Below, piece by piece: positions 20,287-32,160 of a DNA stretch of 64,000 nucleotides. The notes below the pieces were generated by a model. It was not told where the DNA came from and made no database searches. It saw only the letters and a program-made list of their open reading frames with translations. The DNA lies in the NCBI GenBank assembly GCA_030704615.1, contig CM060733.1, positions 11,348,001-11,412,000 of the forward strand, in the 5' to 3' direction. The stretch's first letter is position 1. The number at the start of each line of letters is the position of its first letter. A program made the translations under genes and the position numbers. This DNA comes from Takakia lepidozioides (Eukaryota > Streptophyta > Takakiopsida > Takakiales > Takakiaceae).

Positions 20287-22968
20287 GGCTAGACCTTTCT
20301 TCCTTTCCCTGCCTTCTTATTCTTGGAAGGGGTGATATAGATTGGCATCAAATTCAACAATTGCTCACATAACAAGGTGGAGATGTTCATCCTACCCTCG
20401 CTAGTTCTGACCTCCGTATGTGTTACATTGCTTTGATTGCAATTGAGCAGGCAGCCCAATGGTTGAGTGTTGGTGCCTTGCCTGTGAGGGGATGATCCTG
20501 ACCTTTAACCGCCCATTGAGCCCTCTTGGGCTGTGCGTTGCCCAACTTTAGGTTAATCTCTTACATGTGCATATGTCAATCTTGGACAAATCGCCCTGCA
20601 CGACTGAAAAGGTCTGACATGCAGCCACAATGCTCCAATGTAGGAGTGAGGACTCATACAGTTACAGCGTTCCTCCACTGGCCCAAATGGCTACATGCAG
20701 AAAGAACATGAAGAAAGGTGATACCGTCAAGCTACAGGCATTTCTGTTGCATTTGTTGGCCATGCCTTCCTAAGGCGGGACTACTTTAGCACAGATACTT
20801 TCAATTACGCTTCCCATTCGATCAAGACAGTTGCCACCAGAATACTCTGTCCATATTTTTAATGAATGACATCCCTTGGATGAACAATTTCAATGCCTTT
20901 AGATCTGGAGTTCAACTTCTTATGCATGCCGGGTGATTCAGGGCTCAAATCCTGTTACCGCGATATTTATTAATAAACACTATGTGATCTTCCAAATTTT
21001 TACTATCTATTCATAATTACTAGAGGGCAGGGCTTGCATGAATTGCATGCATTTGTTCAAGTACTGTAGTTGAAGACACCATTCTAGCTTTGATGATGTC
21101 AAAAGTGACTTCTTTTGCCTAGGTCCATCCTCTCTCTTTGCGCTCATGAAAGCTGTTAACAGTGATTATTCAGGCTAGCACTCAAATCTGAAGAGCCTCT
21201 CTAGTGCATGCGTCGATTGTGCCAAGTTCTGTTAATTCAGGTCCTTCGATGCAATTGTGAGATCCTCATGTTTGCACTCTCATGTGTTAAATTGGTGTCA
21301 ACATGTATCCAGATACTGATGTTCCTCAGTCATTCAAAGACAATCAGCCTCCAAATACCCAGTCTTCTGCAGTTCTGGGGGGGTCACCTTGTTCAACCTC
21401 TCGTGGTGCAAAACTTTCACCCCAAGACTTCGGCATTTGACTGTCCACTGCAACTGCTGACATCTTCTGCAATGAGATTTTCTGGCTGCTGTTAGATAAC
21501 CAAATGATTATTCCAATCTCCAGCTCACAGTGTGTAGTACTGACTGTGCAAGACATCACACATCATTTCTTCCAACTGGATCCTTTCATACAAAGCTAAT
21601 GACAACTTCTGACCTTTTCGCCCTGATGTTTGAAGTGGCAAGCTTTCTTCCGTTTCTGTTGCTTACTTCACCAGTGATCCCCTGAGAGCAGACTGGGGTG
21701 AAAGCACTTGCTATCTCTCATAACAACTGGTAACCCGTAAATCTTCGAGATGAACTTGGCCACGGTGGTGCAATATGACACACCCCAAGGTTGCTGATGA
21801 CATGGATGGGGCGTGCTGATGACACAAAAAGAAATGGTGAGTTCGCAATGTGGTGGCCAAGACATAATCCCTTTTGCTCCTCCACCTCATGCAATATAAA
21901 GCATGTGCCAGGCACCTACCCAGCCTCCATCCACCCGAATGGGCATCCATCTCCGTCTGATTGGCAAGCTTACGTAGCACTGGAAGGCCTTTCTCTGTTA
22001 CCAGATCATGGGCACCTGCTGGGCAACAGTAGTGATGGATTCAAGCCAAGACTACATTCATGTCAGTAATCCACTACTAATGGAGGCTTTACACACCCAG
22101 GTGACTGTCATGGAGGGTATTGGATAACAAAAATGTCAGCACAACCATGGGTGAGGTCTAGGTTCACATCTATGTTTGAAGAAGGGGTCAAGGTGGAAGC
22201 CACACAAACCTGGACTGTGTGACAGACAGGCCCGCAGTCAGAGCTGAGTTTGTCAGTGGCGAGTCTTTGGTGCTGCCAGCCTGAGCTGCCATAGCCAGTA
22301 GGGCAGAGCTCCACCAAGCTGCAACGTCACTAAAACCCTAGTCCACATTCTGTAGGAGATACATCATCGCCTTTGCCACATGCCACCTCACTGTTCGCTC
22401 AGGTGGCAGAACAGCCGCTAGTGAGGCATCACCTTCCTTATCAATTTGGGCTATTGTTGACCGGTTTCTACTTGAGGCCTGTGCCCATGTGGCAAGTGCC
22501 CTAGCTGCCAATGGCACTGCAACATATCAACCTGGAAGGTCATCCTGCAGACCATAGCTGCTACCAGGGCTTCCACTAGATTCTTTATGATCCCTCTGGC
22601 ATCCTCTGTGCCTTCTATCCTCAGAGACTTCACAGTCCCAACAGGACCTCAGGTCTGAAAAGTAAAGTCTTTTTGCTCCACTCAGCTGTGGCAACCTGTG
22701 GAAAATACTCTTCCAGTCTTTGGATGCCAACAATGTCTGCCTGGATGCACTAATGTTTCAGGTACAGAGACCCCCCCTATCCTTTCCATCCTTTCCCTTA
22801 GAGGGAAGCGTCCTCTGTGAGCCAGCCACCCCCCACCACTTACAAACTGTCACAACATCTGCTGGGTCCACATTCCCTGTAGAATTCAACCCAATCACAA
22901 CAACAGCTGCTCAGCATTGCTTTCCTCACATTGTCATCTCCGTTGAGCGTATGAGTTGCTGTATCATC
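20287..22968. other. Intergenic, mostly unassigned
   Basis: Apart from the PPR fragment at 20570-20760, no gene is recognised. Around 20450-20550, 'ggcagcccaatggttgagtgttggtgcc' followed by 'gggatgatcctgacc' looks like a worn tRNA-derived (SINE-like) sequence. At 20930-20960, 'gggctcaaatcctg' resembles a box B. Neither is complete enough to call. Confidence 0.4.
20570..20760 (-). pseudogene. PPR E-domain fragment
   Basis: Read on the minus strand, this segment aligns with the region around 23150-23340 of the intact-looking PPR gene. Shared order: the 'gactgaaaaggtctgacatgcagcca.aatgctcc' block, 'gtaggagtgaggac', 'tggcccaaatggctacatgcagaaagaac' and 'aaaggtgataccgtcaagc'. It corresponds to the ...LVDEG..HFGCLVDLFGRAG part of the E motif. 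It is short, frame-broken and isolated about 2.4 kb from the related gene. Confidence 0.6.
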
Positions 22969-25041
22969 TTATGCAGCACGGATATTCGATGTCAGCACAT
23001 TAGTGGGAGCCTCCTGTAGATTCCACGTGAGAAGGGATTTTGCGATGCGTTCTGCTACCTCTACATTTGAATGGATTCTGCAGGCACCAAGCAAGGCCAT
23101 CCACACTGCAGTACCTGGTTCAATTGGCATTTTGTTAATGAACTCCTCTGCATCATCCACATGCCCTGCGCGGCCGAAAAGGTCCACCAGGCAGCCAAAA
23201 TGCTCCTCTGTAGGCATGAAACCATGATCTTGACTCATGGAATCAAAGTAGTGACAGCCTTCATCTACCAGGCCCATATGGCTGCATGCAGAGAAAACTC
23301 CTAGAAAGGTGATACTGTTTGGCTTCAAGCCATGTTGTTGCATTTGTTCAAATAGTTTGAGGGCCTCCCTACCACACCCATGCCGAGCATATCCTGCAAT
23401 CATCACATTCCAAGAGACCACATCAGATTCAGCCATATTGTCAAACATTTGGCGTGCTTCATTCATGTTCCCGCATTTGGCATGCATGTTCACAAGGGCA
23501 GTCTCCAGAATTGTATCTGGCACAATTTGAGCTTTGATGAGATCAGCATGGACCTCTTTGCCCTTTTCCAGTGCTGTCAGGCTGGCACAAGCGTTGAGAA
23601 TGCAAATGAATGTAACTTTGTCCGGCGTCACCCCTTCCTGTACCATTTGCTCATACATCTCCAAAGCCTCCACACCACACCCATATTGAGCATATCCTGC
23701 GATCATTGTACTCCATGAGATGACATCTCGATTAGACATCTTGTCAAACACTTGCCGCGCATCCTTCACACTCCCACATTTGGCATACATGTTAACAAGG
23801 GTATTCTCCAACTTGATATGTGACCCAATTCCAGCTTTGATGATGTAACCATGGACTTCTTTGCCCTTTTCGAGGGCTGCCAGACTGGCACACCCATTGA
23901 GAACAGAAGTGAATGTGACCTCGTTGGGTGTCACTCCACTCTGTATCATTTGCTCATAGATCTCATAAGCCTCCATACCATACCCCTGCTGAGCATATCC
24001 TGCGATCATTGCACTCCATGAGACCACATCGCGTTGAGCCATATTATCAAACACTTGGTGCGCATCCTTCATGCTTCCGCATTTGGCATACATGTCGATA
24101 AGGACAGTCTCCAGAATGATATCTAGGGGGATTCTAGCTTTGATGATGTCAGCATGCACATCTTTGCCCTTTTCCAGGGCTGCCATCCTGACACATGCAT
24201 CAAGAATGCAAAGGAACGTGGCTTTGTCTGGCTTCACTGCTTCGTGTTTCATTTGCTCATAGATGTTGAAAGCAGCCCTACCGCACTCCTGCTGAGCATA
24301 TGCTGCGATCATCACATTCCAAGCAACCACATCTCGTTGAGCCATATTGTCAAACACTTCACGAGCATCCTTCATGTTTCCACATTTGGCATACATGGCA
24401 GCAAGGGAAGTCTCAAGCATGATATCTGGTTCAATACTAGCTTTGATGATGTCAGCATGGACCTCTTCACCCTTTTGCAGGGCTCCTGAGCTGGCACACG
24501 CCTTGAGAGCGCAAATGAATGTAACCTTGTTGGGCATCACACCTTCCCGTATCGTCTGCTGGTAGATCTCCAAAGCCTCCCTATTGCACCCATGCTTCAC
24601 ATATCCTGCCATCATCATAGTCCATGTATACACATCTCTTTTAGGCATTTTGTCAAGTACTAGGCGTGCATCCACCACACTTCCACACTTGGCATACATG
24701 TTGACAAGCATATTGAGTAGGAAGATGTCTGCCTTGAATCCACTCTGAATGATGTGAGCGTGTACTTGCTTTCCCATTTCAAGGTTTTCAATTCTGATGC
24801 ACCCCCGCAGGAGACAAACATAAGTATTAGTATCTGCTGAAATCCCTTGGGTGTGCAAAATATGCAGGGCCTTGGTCAGTTCTCCTGCCTTGCATAGTGA
24901 CATTATATCACCATATAGGGCTTGACCATGTATCATGGCAGTTAGCGCTGCTTCCACCCAAGGAGGGTTTGATTGACTCTGAATCCAAAGGGCCTCGTTT
25001 GTGTGCCTATGTCTGAAGTCTGGTGATCTTGGACTTATCTG
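22969..25041 (-). CDS. PLS-class PPR protein, open but truncated in the E domain
   Basis: A single uninterrupted frame encodes about 690 residues, or 655 from the first ATG at 24936. A 3' splice-like site (ttgttcttgcag) sits just before 25041, so the gene probably has an upstream exon; that exon would have to supply the organelle-targeting peptide. The frame opens with a leader shared with the decayed PPR copies (ISADTNTYVCLLRGC). It then has about five P-L-S triplets of about 101 residues, with repeated GVTPDKVTFICILNACAS, EVHADIIKA, LVNMYAKCGS and QRDVVSWSAMIAGYAQ. An L2-S2-E1 end follows, including HFGCLVDLFGRAGH and LLGACRIHSNVEVAERIA. The frame stops (TAA at 22969) at ..TSNIRAA, where relatives read YAAAGRWDD and go on to E+ and DYW. 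The last part has lost about five codons. It lacks a deaminase, so it could only bind RNA or work with a DYW partner. A recent pseudogene is equally possible. Confidence 0.8.
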   Translation of the reverse strand, partial: QISPRSPDFRHRHTNEALWIQSQSNPPWVEAALTAMIHGQALYGDIMSLCKAGELTKALHILHTQGISADTNTYVCLLRGCIRIENLEMGKQVHAHIIQSGFKADIFLLNMLVNMYAKCGSVVDARLVLDKMPKRDVYTWTMMMAGYVKHGCNREALEIYQQTIREGVMPNKVTFICALKACASSGALQKGEEVHADIIKASIEPDIMLETSLAAMYAKCGNMKDAREVFDNMAQRDVVAWNVMIAAYAQQECGRAAFNIYEQMKHEAVKPDKATFLCILDACVRMAALEKGKDVHADIIKARIPLDIILETVLIDMYAKCGSMKDAHQVFDNMAQRDVVSWSAMIAGYAQQGYGMEAYEIYEQMIQSGVTPNEVTFTSVLNGCASLAALEKGKEVHGYIIKAGIGSHIKLENTLVNMYAKCGSVKDARQVFDKMSNRDVISWSTMIAGYAQYGCGVEALEMYEQMVQEGVTPDKVTFICILNACASLTALEKGKEVHADLIKAQIVPDTILETALVNMHAKCGNMNEARQMFDNMAESDVVSWNVMIAGYARHGCGREALKLFEQMQQHGLKPNSITFLGVFSACSHMGLVDEGCHYFDSMSQDHGFMPTEEHFGCLVDLFGRAGHVDDAEEFINKMPIEPGTAVWMALLGACRIHSNVEVAERIAKSLLTWNLQEAPTNVLTSNIRAA

Positions 25042-25059
25042 CAAGAACAAGTAGTGGGC

Positions 25060-26450
25060 AGCTAAGCAGCCTTAGTCAAACCACAGCCTCTCTTTGACCA
25101 GGCTACAACAAGCAGAGCTCCAACCATCTTCCAAATAACAGGGAACAACCTACTGACAGCAACAGTAATCACCACATTTTTATGATGAAGAAAAAATTAG
25201 TCATTAATTAAGGGCATGGAATACCATCTGTCCACAAAACATCATCATGTGGGCTGACTTACAAACCCTCCTGACAAATTTTATCACTCTGTGAATGAAG
25301 ATAGCCTGACCTTATCAAACCTGTTATCCCACCACTGTAAAGGATCTGAAAAGAACTCCTGCCAGAGTTGTTCACTGGTCTTTTCTTCACCTGTGAGCAA
25401 GAACTACAAGACCATGAGAACTGGGCCAGTTTCTTAAGGATCACTTGTGCTTAGACACATATCTCAAGCAGTTTCTAGTTCACCTGGATTTTACTGAGGA
25501 AGGCTAGTGTAGGATTTCAGTAAGCTTCACCTCTGACTCTCTCTCAAGGATGGCCTGCACTCTCATAGACAGTGTCATATTGATTGGGGATGTGTGTCAG
25601 AATGGATTGTTTAAGAAGCTCAAGACATTGCTGACAGCTGTGACCCTTGGCTCTAATTGCTTGAGTGATGGCACAGAATCTGAAAGGGCAGAGTCAACTC
25701 ATTTTTGAAGGTAAGTCCAGCAACTGGAGAAAGACTTCTGTTACAATGATGCCCACAGATCAGTCACATGGAATCCCAGCAAGATAATCACTTCCTTGCA
25801 GCATGTTTGGGTTTTGGAACATCATGGTCATTGAGAGACACAACTGCGACTCCGGATGCCAGAAAGTTCTCAATGCCTCTTGTTGTCTGTTTCTCCTGTG
25901 GGAACACAGGCATTCACCTTTTTGCCTCGATTGTTGTATCCTCAACTGGGGTTTGCAAAATATCTGTTCCAAGGCTTCTCCACTTGACTTTTTGGACGTT
26001 TGCCTGCAAGCCCAGTAGCAGAATCATGTCACGAACACCCAGATCCACTAATTCAGCAACTTGTAATAAACTTAGGGTGCATGTTGTTCCAACTCGATGT
26101 GGAATTCAGACCTGAACTCTGGAATAGATGAATCGCCTGAAATACTAGAAGTGCACTCAGTTGAAAGTTCCCTAGTTGATAAAGGCTTGCATCACTGCTA
26201 GGTGGAGCTGCTCTATCCCTCCCCTTTCAAGAAGATGCGATTCACTGAGACACAATACAACAATAGTAAGTGTATGGGACATGCCTAGAAAGTTTCCTTG
26301 AGATGGAATGGGGAGCCTGAAAGTTGTGAAAGGTGTGATGACTTGCAAGCCCAGCAGCAACAACTGCTATAGGAACATCACAAACTTTGAGGGTTGAGTA
26401 AATCTAACCAAGACTCCACCCATATCCAGAGGGGTGTGGGTAGAGACAGA
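25060..26450. other. No gene recognised
   Basis: Upstream flank or first intron of the minus-strand PPR gene. No clear exon, signal-peptide frame or repeat family is seen on either strand. Confidence 0.4.
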
Positions 26451-26454
26451 TGAA

Positions 26455-26540
26455 CTTATTACTGAGACTGTGCTTGCCATAGCCTTGTGGCAATAGACCC
26501 CACCCCAATTTGACAGAGGATAAAGGGAGAGACCAGAAGG
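26455..26540 (+). repeat. Diverged copy of the CCTTGTGGC repeat
   Basis: The segment 'actgtgcttgccatagccttgtggcaatagaccccaccccaatttgacagaggataaaggga' aligns with the repeat units at 11568-12110, in the same orientation. Confidence 0.55.
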
Positions 26541-26599
26541 GAGAAAAGACAACAGGAGACAGATGCAGTGCAATGTGTACTTCTCTGTGTTATGCTTAT

Positions 26600-27690
26600 T
26601 CAATGGCTCTGAAAGCTGTGACCCTCCCGTGGCTCTGAGTTCTAGAGTGAAGTTGTGATGCTATGAGAAAACTGTCTGGAGAAATTTTCTGTTGCTATCA
26701 GGCCCAAATGTCAGGCACAGGAATCCCCTTCTTTGTGGGTCACTAACAGTAAGAGGAAGGCAGCCTCAGTTTAAGTTTCAGTCCAACACCAAGAGTGTGA
26801 AGGGCACCGAGGTGTTTGCTGGGTCCAACTTAAATGACCCATACAATGAACAATCCCTGGCCCCTCCCTGGGCCCATACTGTTGCTGCCTGGAATGACCG
26901 AACCTTGTTCATCTCTACCCTTGACATTAGACAATCATTGCACCCCACCAACCGAGAAGAAGCCGGTAAGGTTTGCAAGATGCAGAGACTGAATCCGCAA
27001 GCCTGCCCCTTTCCCCAATTTACTACAAATGAGAGGAACTGTAGCAGTCCATCTCTTGGCATCTGTTATCCCTCGGTGTAAAGATTGCTACTGATTTGGA
27101 CAAGGACAAAGGCTTACCGGCTTGGAGATTCTGTTTCAGTAACAGCCTTTGGCACAGCAAGTCTGCATTTCAGTTTTGCAGTATCAAAGTACGTGATTTT
27201 CATGTCATTGCCCACACGTCCAATAAGGGGCACTGAGTTGGCAATGCCCTTGCTCCATGTGACCACTGGCCGCTCCTTTTTCTCCACCTTCACGTAGCAT
27301 CCTTGCTCATCCCCCTGGCCAAAAACCTCCTCCTTGTCTTCGATTGGTCTCCATTGCCCCGGAATTGGATTGCAATTGTCTAAAACACATCTCAATCCAA
27401 CCCAGGTCTGAAAATGCAGAGGGGGATATAGTCCACAACATCTTGAAGCTCTCAGCACAGGGCTGGACGTGCTACTCCCACTCTTCATTTAATTCATTTC
27501 AGAAACTAACATTCTGTGAACTCGAAGAAAGCCCAAAACTATCACGAGGGGGAAAGCGAGACTCTGGAGTGAAATTTGTATAGAGATGGTCTCTACACTT
27601 TTTACTTGTACTTGGGACATGTTTTCCCTCTCATCTATTCATTCATTTATTTATTTATTTTTGTTTTTTAAGAACAGGGGACTCTTTCTC
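26600..27690. other. Unassigned, coding-like on the minus strand
   Basis: A minus-strand frame at 27114-27488 reads GCYVKVEKKERPVVTWSKG and NSVPLIGRVGNDMKITYFD, which is compositionally protein-like but matches nothing I recognise. No matching exon follows. The plus-strand frame at 26692-27081 overlaps a different part and looks random. Left unassigned. Confidence 0.25.
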
Positions 27691-27699
27691 CCATAAGCA

Positions 27700-28140
27700 C
27701 TACTAGGGTAGCCTGTGCCGTTGGCCCAAGTGTCGAGTGTCATCTAAGTCCAAGTGCATCAATATATGAAGCAAGCCATATCCAATCAGTTTTTTTTTCA
27801 CAGAGCCTACGGCCAGATTTGAACCGGAGACCTTTCCCTTGATATCTCCAGTGTTATCCCTTATATATCCAAGTGTGTCTCCTATGTCGAGACTCAAATG
27901 CGACCTCTAGGGTAGCTTGTGCAGTTGGCCCAAATGCAAGATCTCATATGTATCCTAGTGTGTCTCCTAAGTGAGGCCCAAGTGCGACCTCTAGGGTGGC
28001 CTGCACTGTTGGCCCAAGTGTCCACTGTCATCTAAGTCTAATGAATTAACCATATCTAATCATTTTTTTTCCCACATTGCCTATGACCAGATTTGAACTG
28101 AAGACCTCTCCCTTGTTGTCTCTCCCATCAAGGCTCCAAC
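27700..28140 (-). repeat. Tandem array of a box-B-bearing repeat
   Basis: The segment 'ctagggt(a/g)gc(c/t)tg(t/c)(g/a)c.gttggcccaa' occurs three times, near 27704, 27909 and 27991. Two of the copies continue to 'tgaccagatttgaac.g.agacct..ccttg' (about 27812-27840 and 28085-28113), preceded by a poly-T run. On the minus strand the latter reads as a Pol III box B (GGTTCAAATCTGG). Probably a tandemly duplicated SINE-like repeat. Confidence 0.45.
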
Positions 28141-28227
28141 CATTCTCCCGGGATTCTTCTTTTCCTATGGTTGTCAAGGAGTACAACGATCAAGGAGTAC
28201 AATGATGACTCTACTAAGCTAACTGAT

Positions 28228-31000
28228 GGAGCTTTGTATCTGTCGATCTCTCCATCAGCATTAAGTTTAAATTTATACACCCATTTGCAACTTATACATT
28301 TGCGATTTGGAGGTAAAAACTGTAACTCCCAAGTCTCGTTTTCCATGAGAGACTCATATTCTTCGATCATTGCTTGCTGCCACTGTGCAGTTTCATGACA
28401 ACGTACAACCTCGTTGTAACTTGATAGCTCTTCTGGCAACGTTGGCTCTTCATGATTTGTAGCAAAATAAGCCTCGTGCAGTCCTGGATAAAACCAATCT
28501 CCATACATCGTTGGTGGCCTTCGTATTCTTGGCTCCAGAGTTGGAGCTACCTCTTGGTCACTTGGTTCTGCTCATCTGTTGGTCACTGGAGATTGCAAAA
28601 CACTGGTGCTTATGGGATGACTCACAAGCAAATCTTGGAGCTCCTGATCAAGCGCTGGTTCCACTTCCACTGCTCCTACTTGCAACATGTCTCCCACTGG
28701 CGCTGCATCTCCCACTGACGCGACATCTCTCACTGACGTGACACCTCCCACTGGCGCCAACACCACTCCTGTTGGCTCTGCATGCAAGTTCTCAGTATCC
28801 TCAATCATGAATGACGTTGCATGGCTGGCTGCCCATGCATCACGTTCAGAGAATATTATTGTCCTCATTGAAAAGAACATCGCGGCTCTCCTCAATAGAG
28901 CGCTTATCATTCAACCAGATCCTGTAGGCCTTACTTGTGAAACTATACCCCATGAATACTCCTTTCTGGCTCTTTGCATCGAGCTTCGTTCTCATGTCTT
29001 TTGGCATATGTACGTATGCATCGCAACCGAACACTCTTATATGTGCAACGGCTTCTCCTTTGTCCAAATCTCAGACGGTGTCTTGACAGGTATCATATGG
29101 GTATACATACGGTTCAGAGTATATACGGCTGTTTGTGATGCTTCCCCCCAAAATCGCGGATGGACATTACTTGCGTAGATCATACTTCGTACCATTTCAA
29201 CGATAGTTCTGTTTCCCGTTCACAGGCTCCATTTTGTTCTGGAGTATAGCCTGCCGTCATCTCATGTTTGTCTGTCTCAAGCTTCATCTGTACTGTGTAT
29301 TGCTTGAAGCTTGGAAGCGCTTGTGACTTCTTGGCAATATGCTGAGTGGTCATCTTTGAAGACGATAAAATATTGCGCACCACCCACGGTCTTCACGCTA
29401 AAAGGCCCAACAAGATCGGTATGAACCAGGTGCCCAACATCTGCTGCTCTGGCTCTGATTTCATTCTTTGGAAAGGGGCTACGGTGATGCTTGCCAAAAG
29501 CACATCCCTCACAAAAAGACGGTTCTTTCCTGTTGGTCAATACCAAGCCTTCCACCATGTTTTCCGCTGCCATATGTTGGATAGATTGGCAGTTTACATG
29601 ACCCAATCTCATATGCCATAACCCTAGGCTTTTCTTGGCTTCAGTCTGACTTTCTCCGGCAAATGGTCCAACCAAACAAGCAACGGCACTACTTCTCTTG
29701 ATTTTGATATAGAGCTGCCAAAGATCATCGGTGATCCCTTCCATAACGACCACGCCACGATGAATGAGCTTTAACCCAGAGTTGTTTCGAATTACCCTAG
29801 TGCCCATTTTCACTGCCCCAAGTTCTGAAAATAAGTTCCGGCCTAAACCAGGAACATACAACACATTTGTCATCTTGCTTTCATACCAGACACCGTTTGC
29901 AAGTACCTCGATGTCAATTGTTCCCACGCCTTGTACCGCAAGTGTGATACCTCCCACTCCTTCTACAATCTCCTTGCGACCAGTGATATCCTCGAAATGT
30001 GTAAACCAGTCTCGCTTGCCTGTCATGTGTTGTGTACATCCAGAGTCAGTGATCCAGATGCTCTGTATGTCTCGTTGCTTTACTTGATCCACTGTGGCCA
30101 TCCAGGCCTTGTAGGTTGATATAGCTGGCTTGGTCTCATCTTTCTCGCCTTTTGTTTTGGCCTCTCCTTTCGCCTTGGGTTCATTTTGACATTCTCTAGC
30201 CCAATGACCCGTCTCTCCACAGTTAAAGCACGTGGTGCTTTTCTTCTCCTTTTGGATGGCTTCTCCCCGAGCCTTCCTCTGCTCCGGAGTCAACGAGGGG
30301 CGGCTTGCTGGTAAGCTAGACGACTGCCCTTCTTTCTTTACAACAAAGGCTTTGTTGGTTTTCGACTCTTCTATTTCGTTTTCCTGCCCTTCCTCCATTA
30401 GCAATCGAGAGGTAAGCAACTCGAGATTTTTGTTGGGACCATCTGGAACACTATCCCAGGCCGAACGAAAATGCTTGAGGTTTGACGATAGGTTACATAG
30501 GACCTTGGCAATCATTGAGGAATCGCTGAAGCTAGCATCTCCCAGTAGGTTCGCAAATGAGTTAAGATCATCTCAATCTTCCCAAGAAAATCAGCGATGG
30601 TATCTTCGTCTTTCATGCTGCACTTATAGAACTGTTCTTGCAAGCGATGCACATTATTTGTTGATCGCTGCTCGTTCACGGCACTGAGCTTGTTCCAGAA
30701 TGACCCTGAGGTCTCGCACCCTATTAAGATTCTTCAACTACTTATGATCGACAGCTTGGCAAAGAATACTAATGGCCTGATTATCTTTCTTCTTCCATGC
30801 GGCAATGGACACATCCTCTCATGCCTTGAGTACGTCATCTGCATTAGCTGTCCGTGTAGGCATTGGCTCTGCACCCGAGACAATGTCCACTAGCTCTTTT
30901 CCCCGAAAAATAGCTCACATTTGGTATTTCCACGCCTTCGCCATTGAATCTCTCAATGTTGCTCAGATCTGCCTTTGAAGAGTCACTCGCCATGACTACT
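28228..31000 (-). pseudogene. Copia gag-pol, truncated in RT
   Basis: The polyprotein begins near 30993 (MASDSSKADLSNIERFNGEG, then a frameshift). Gag runs to a CCHC knuckle CFNCGETGHWARECQ (about 30215). The protease has WITDSGCTQHMTG (about 30060). The integrase has LWHMRLGHVN (about 29600), C..C in CEGCAFGKHHRSPFP, HTDLVGPFSV (the DDE first Asp) and YFIVFKDDHSAY (about 29370). The integrase C-terminus reads GCDAYVHMPKD and GVFMGYS (about 28960). The RT start reads MIEEYESLMENETWEL and CKWVYKFKLNADGEIDRYKA (about 28250). Several frameshifts are present. The order PR-IN-RT is diagnostic of copia. Confidence 0.85.
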
Positions 31001-31279
31001 AACACTTGCTTAAAGAAAAAAAAAACAGATAGGCTGGAAATCAGAAGTTTCAAAGTAGACTCACAAAACAGCATAGAAAAAAAAAACTGTGAGCTTCAAT
31101 GAGCTTGAACCTAGACTTCCATTTTCTTGTGATGTATTGACAAACATTCCCGGGAAATAAAGACTTTGAATATGGCACTTTCAGAAGCGTGGGCCCATAA
31201 CCTATTGAATATGCTTAATCAAATTCAGCCCACCCGGAAGACAAACGAAACAATCTTTGCCAATAACCAGATCTAATAT

Positions 31280-31567
31280 TGTCAAGGAGTACAACGATGA
31301 CTCTACTAAGCTAACTGATCGATTACTCGATTACTTCTACTTCATGCATCCATCTCAGAGGCTACGATCCAGCAATCTACAGTTCACACAAGTGCATACA
31401 AATCACAAGGCAACGAGAGAATACATCTCAGCTCCGCACCAGCACCTCTGTATATATTCTCCCATCCTGATAGTACTGCTGATTTTTAGGAGTTCTAGTA
31501 AGATCACCGCTACCTACCAGCGGTGGCGACCTCCTATTAAACTGGCATTGATCTAGTTACTCTATCA
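31280..31567 (-). repeat. Copia 5' LTR
   Basis: Bounded by TG..CA on either strand. Its 3' 40-50 bp is repeated at 28172-28225. It contains a TATA-like AGAATATATACAG on the minus strand near 31450. Confidence 0.65.
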
Positions 31568-31599
31568 AGAAGATTGAAGACTGTCCAGATATGTCGTAG

Positions 31600-32160
31600 C
31601 AAAAATCTCGTCCAAAATGCTGTTCGCTGCGATGGCTACACCTGTGCTTGGTGTTGAGAGCTGCCTGCTGCTAATTCCAACCCATCCGAGGTGCAAGTTC
31701 AATGTGTTTCGGAGACTCTGGGGGATCCCAAAGGTATTACAAACCTCACCTACGGCCAAAGTTACACGGTTTATGTCGAATATTACCAACACCATACATC
31801 TTGCGGTCGTGCTATTTTGTGGACGAGCATAAAGCTCATTTCCTGTTGTGGCATCACTCCATCACTTCTATCACTCCATCACTCTTATCGTGAAACCCAC
31901 CCGCACAACGCCACATGCTAGTCTAGCAGATCTTTCTGAAAGGGTGGCAAAATTAAGGCAAAAGGCCGTCAAATCGAATGGCTCAGTTGTAACTGCAAAT
32001 CGGCCCTCAAATTTCAGCGCAAACCTTAGTCTAATCCCCTTGTCGGAACCAGATTCAGAACCCAGCTGGGTTAACAAACCTCCCAAGATACCTTTTCGGG
32101 GGTCTAACCTGACGAGTCCCAGCGATTCGGACCTGGAATTGTAAAATCTACGCACTAGTC
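31600..32160 (+). other. Coding-like fragment of unknown type
   Basis: One frame at about 31640-31810 reads VQVQCVSETLGDPKGITNLT then YGQSYTVYVEYYQHH, which has the look of a secreted beta-rich protein but lacks a start and stops early. The frame 31848-32144 (VAKLRQKAVKS.. and LIPLSEPDSEPSW) overlaps a segment whose last ~60 bp (near 32090-32145) recurs inverted at about 43760-43810, so it belongs to the duplicated block around the small-protein genes. No function assigned. Confidence 0.3.

Larger units (their letters stand above)
28172..31567 (-). mobile_element. Ty1/copia LTR retrotransposon, internally deleted
   Basis: The 5' LTR is at 31280-31567 (minus strand TGATAGAG...CCTTGACA, 288 bp, with AGAATATATACAG as a TATA box). 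Gag, protease and integrase follow, then only the first part of the reverse transcriptase. The frame ends near 28230 and passes directly into the last ~50 bp of an LTR (28172-28225: tcagttagcttagtagagtc..gtactccttgaca). Most of RT, all RNase H and most of the 3' LTR are therefore gone. In the left LTR stub a 17 bp stretch (caaggagtacaa.gat) is duplicated. I see no target duplication. Downstream of the 5' LTR, GGTTATTGGC is a weak candidate primer-binding site of the half-tRNA-Met kind. Confidence 0.85.

Noticed and set aside
24071-24565. Plus-strand open frames opposite the minus-strand PPR gene
   Set aside because: Shadows of the PPR repeats; the periodicity follows the PPR units.
27700-28140. 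tRNA genes on the minus strand from box-B-like tttgaacc/tttgaact
   Set aside because: No acceptor stem or anticodon arm can be folded, and the unit is repeated with poly-T runs; treated as a SINE-like repeat.
31617-31832. Secreted-protein gene at 31.6-31.8 kb
   Set aside because: The attractive stretch lacks a start codon and signal peptide in frame and ends within about 60 codons; kept only as an unassigned fragment.
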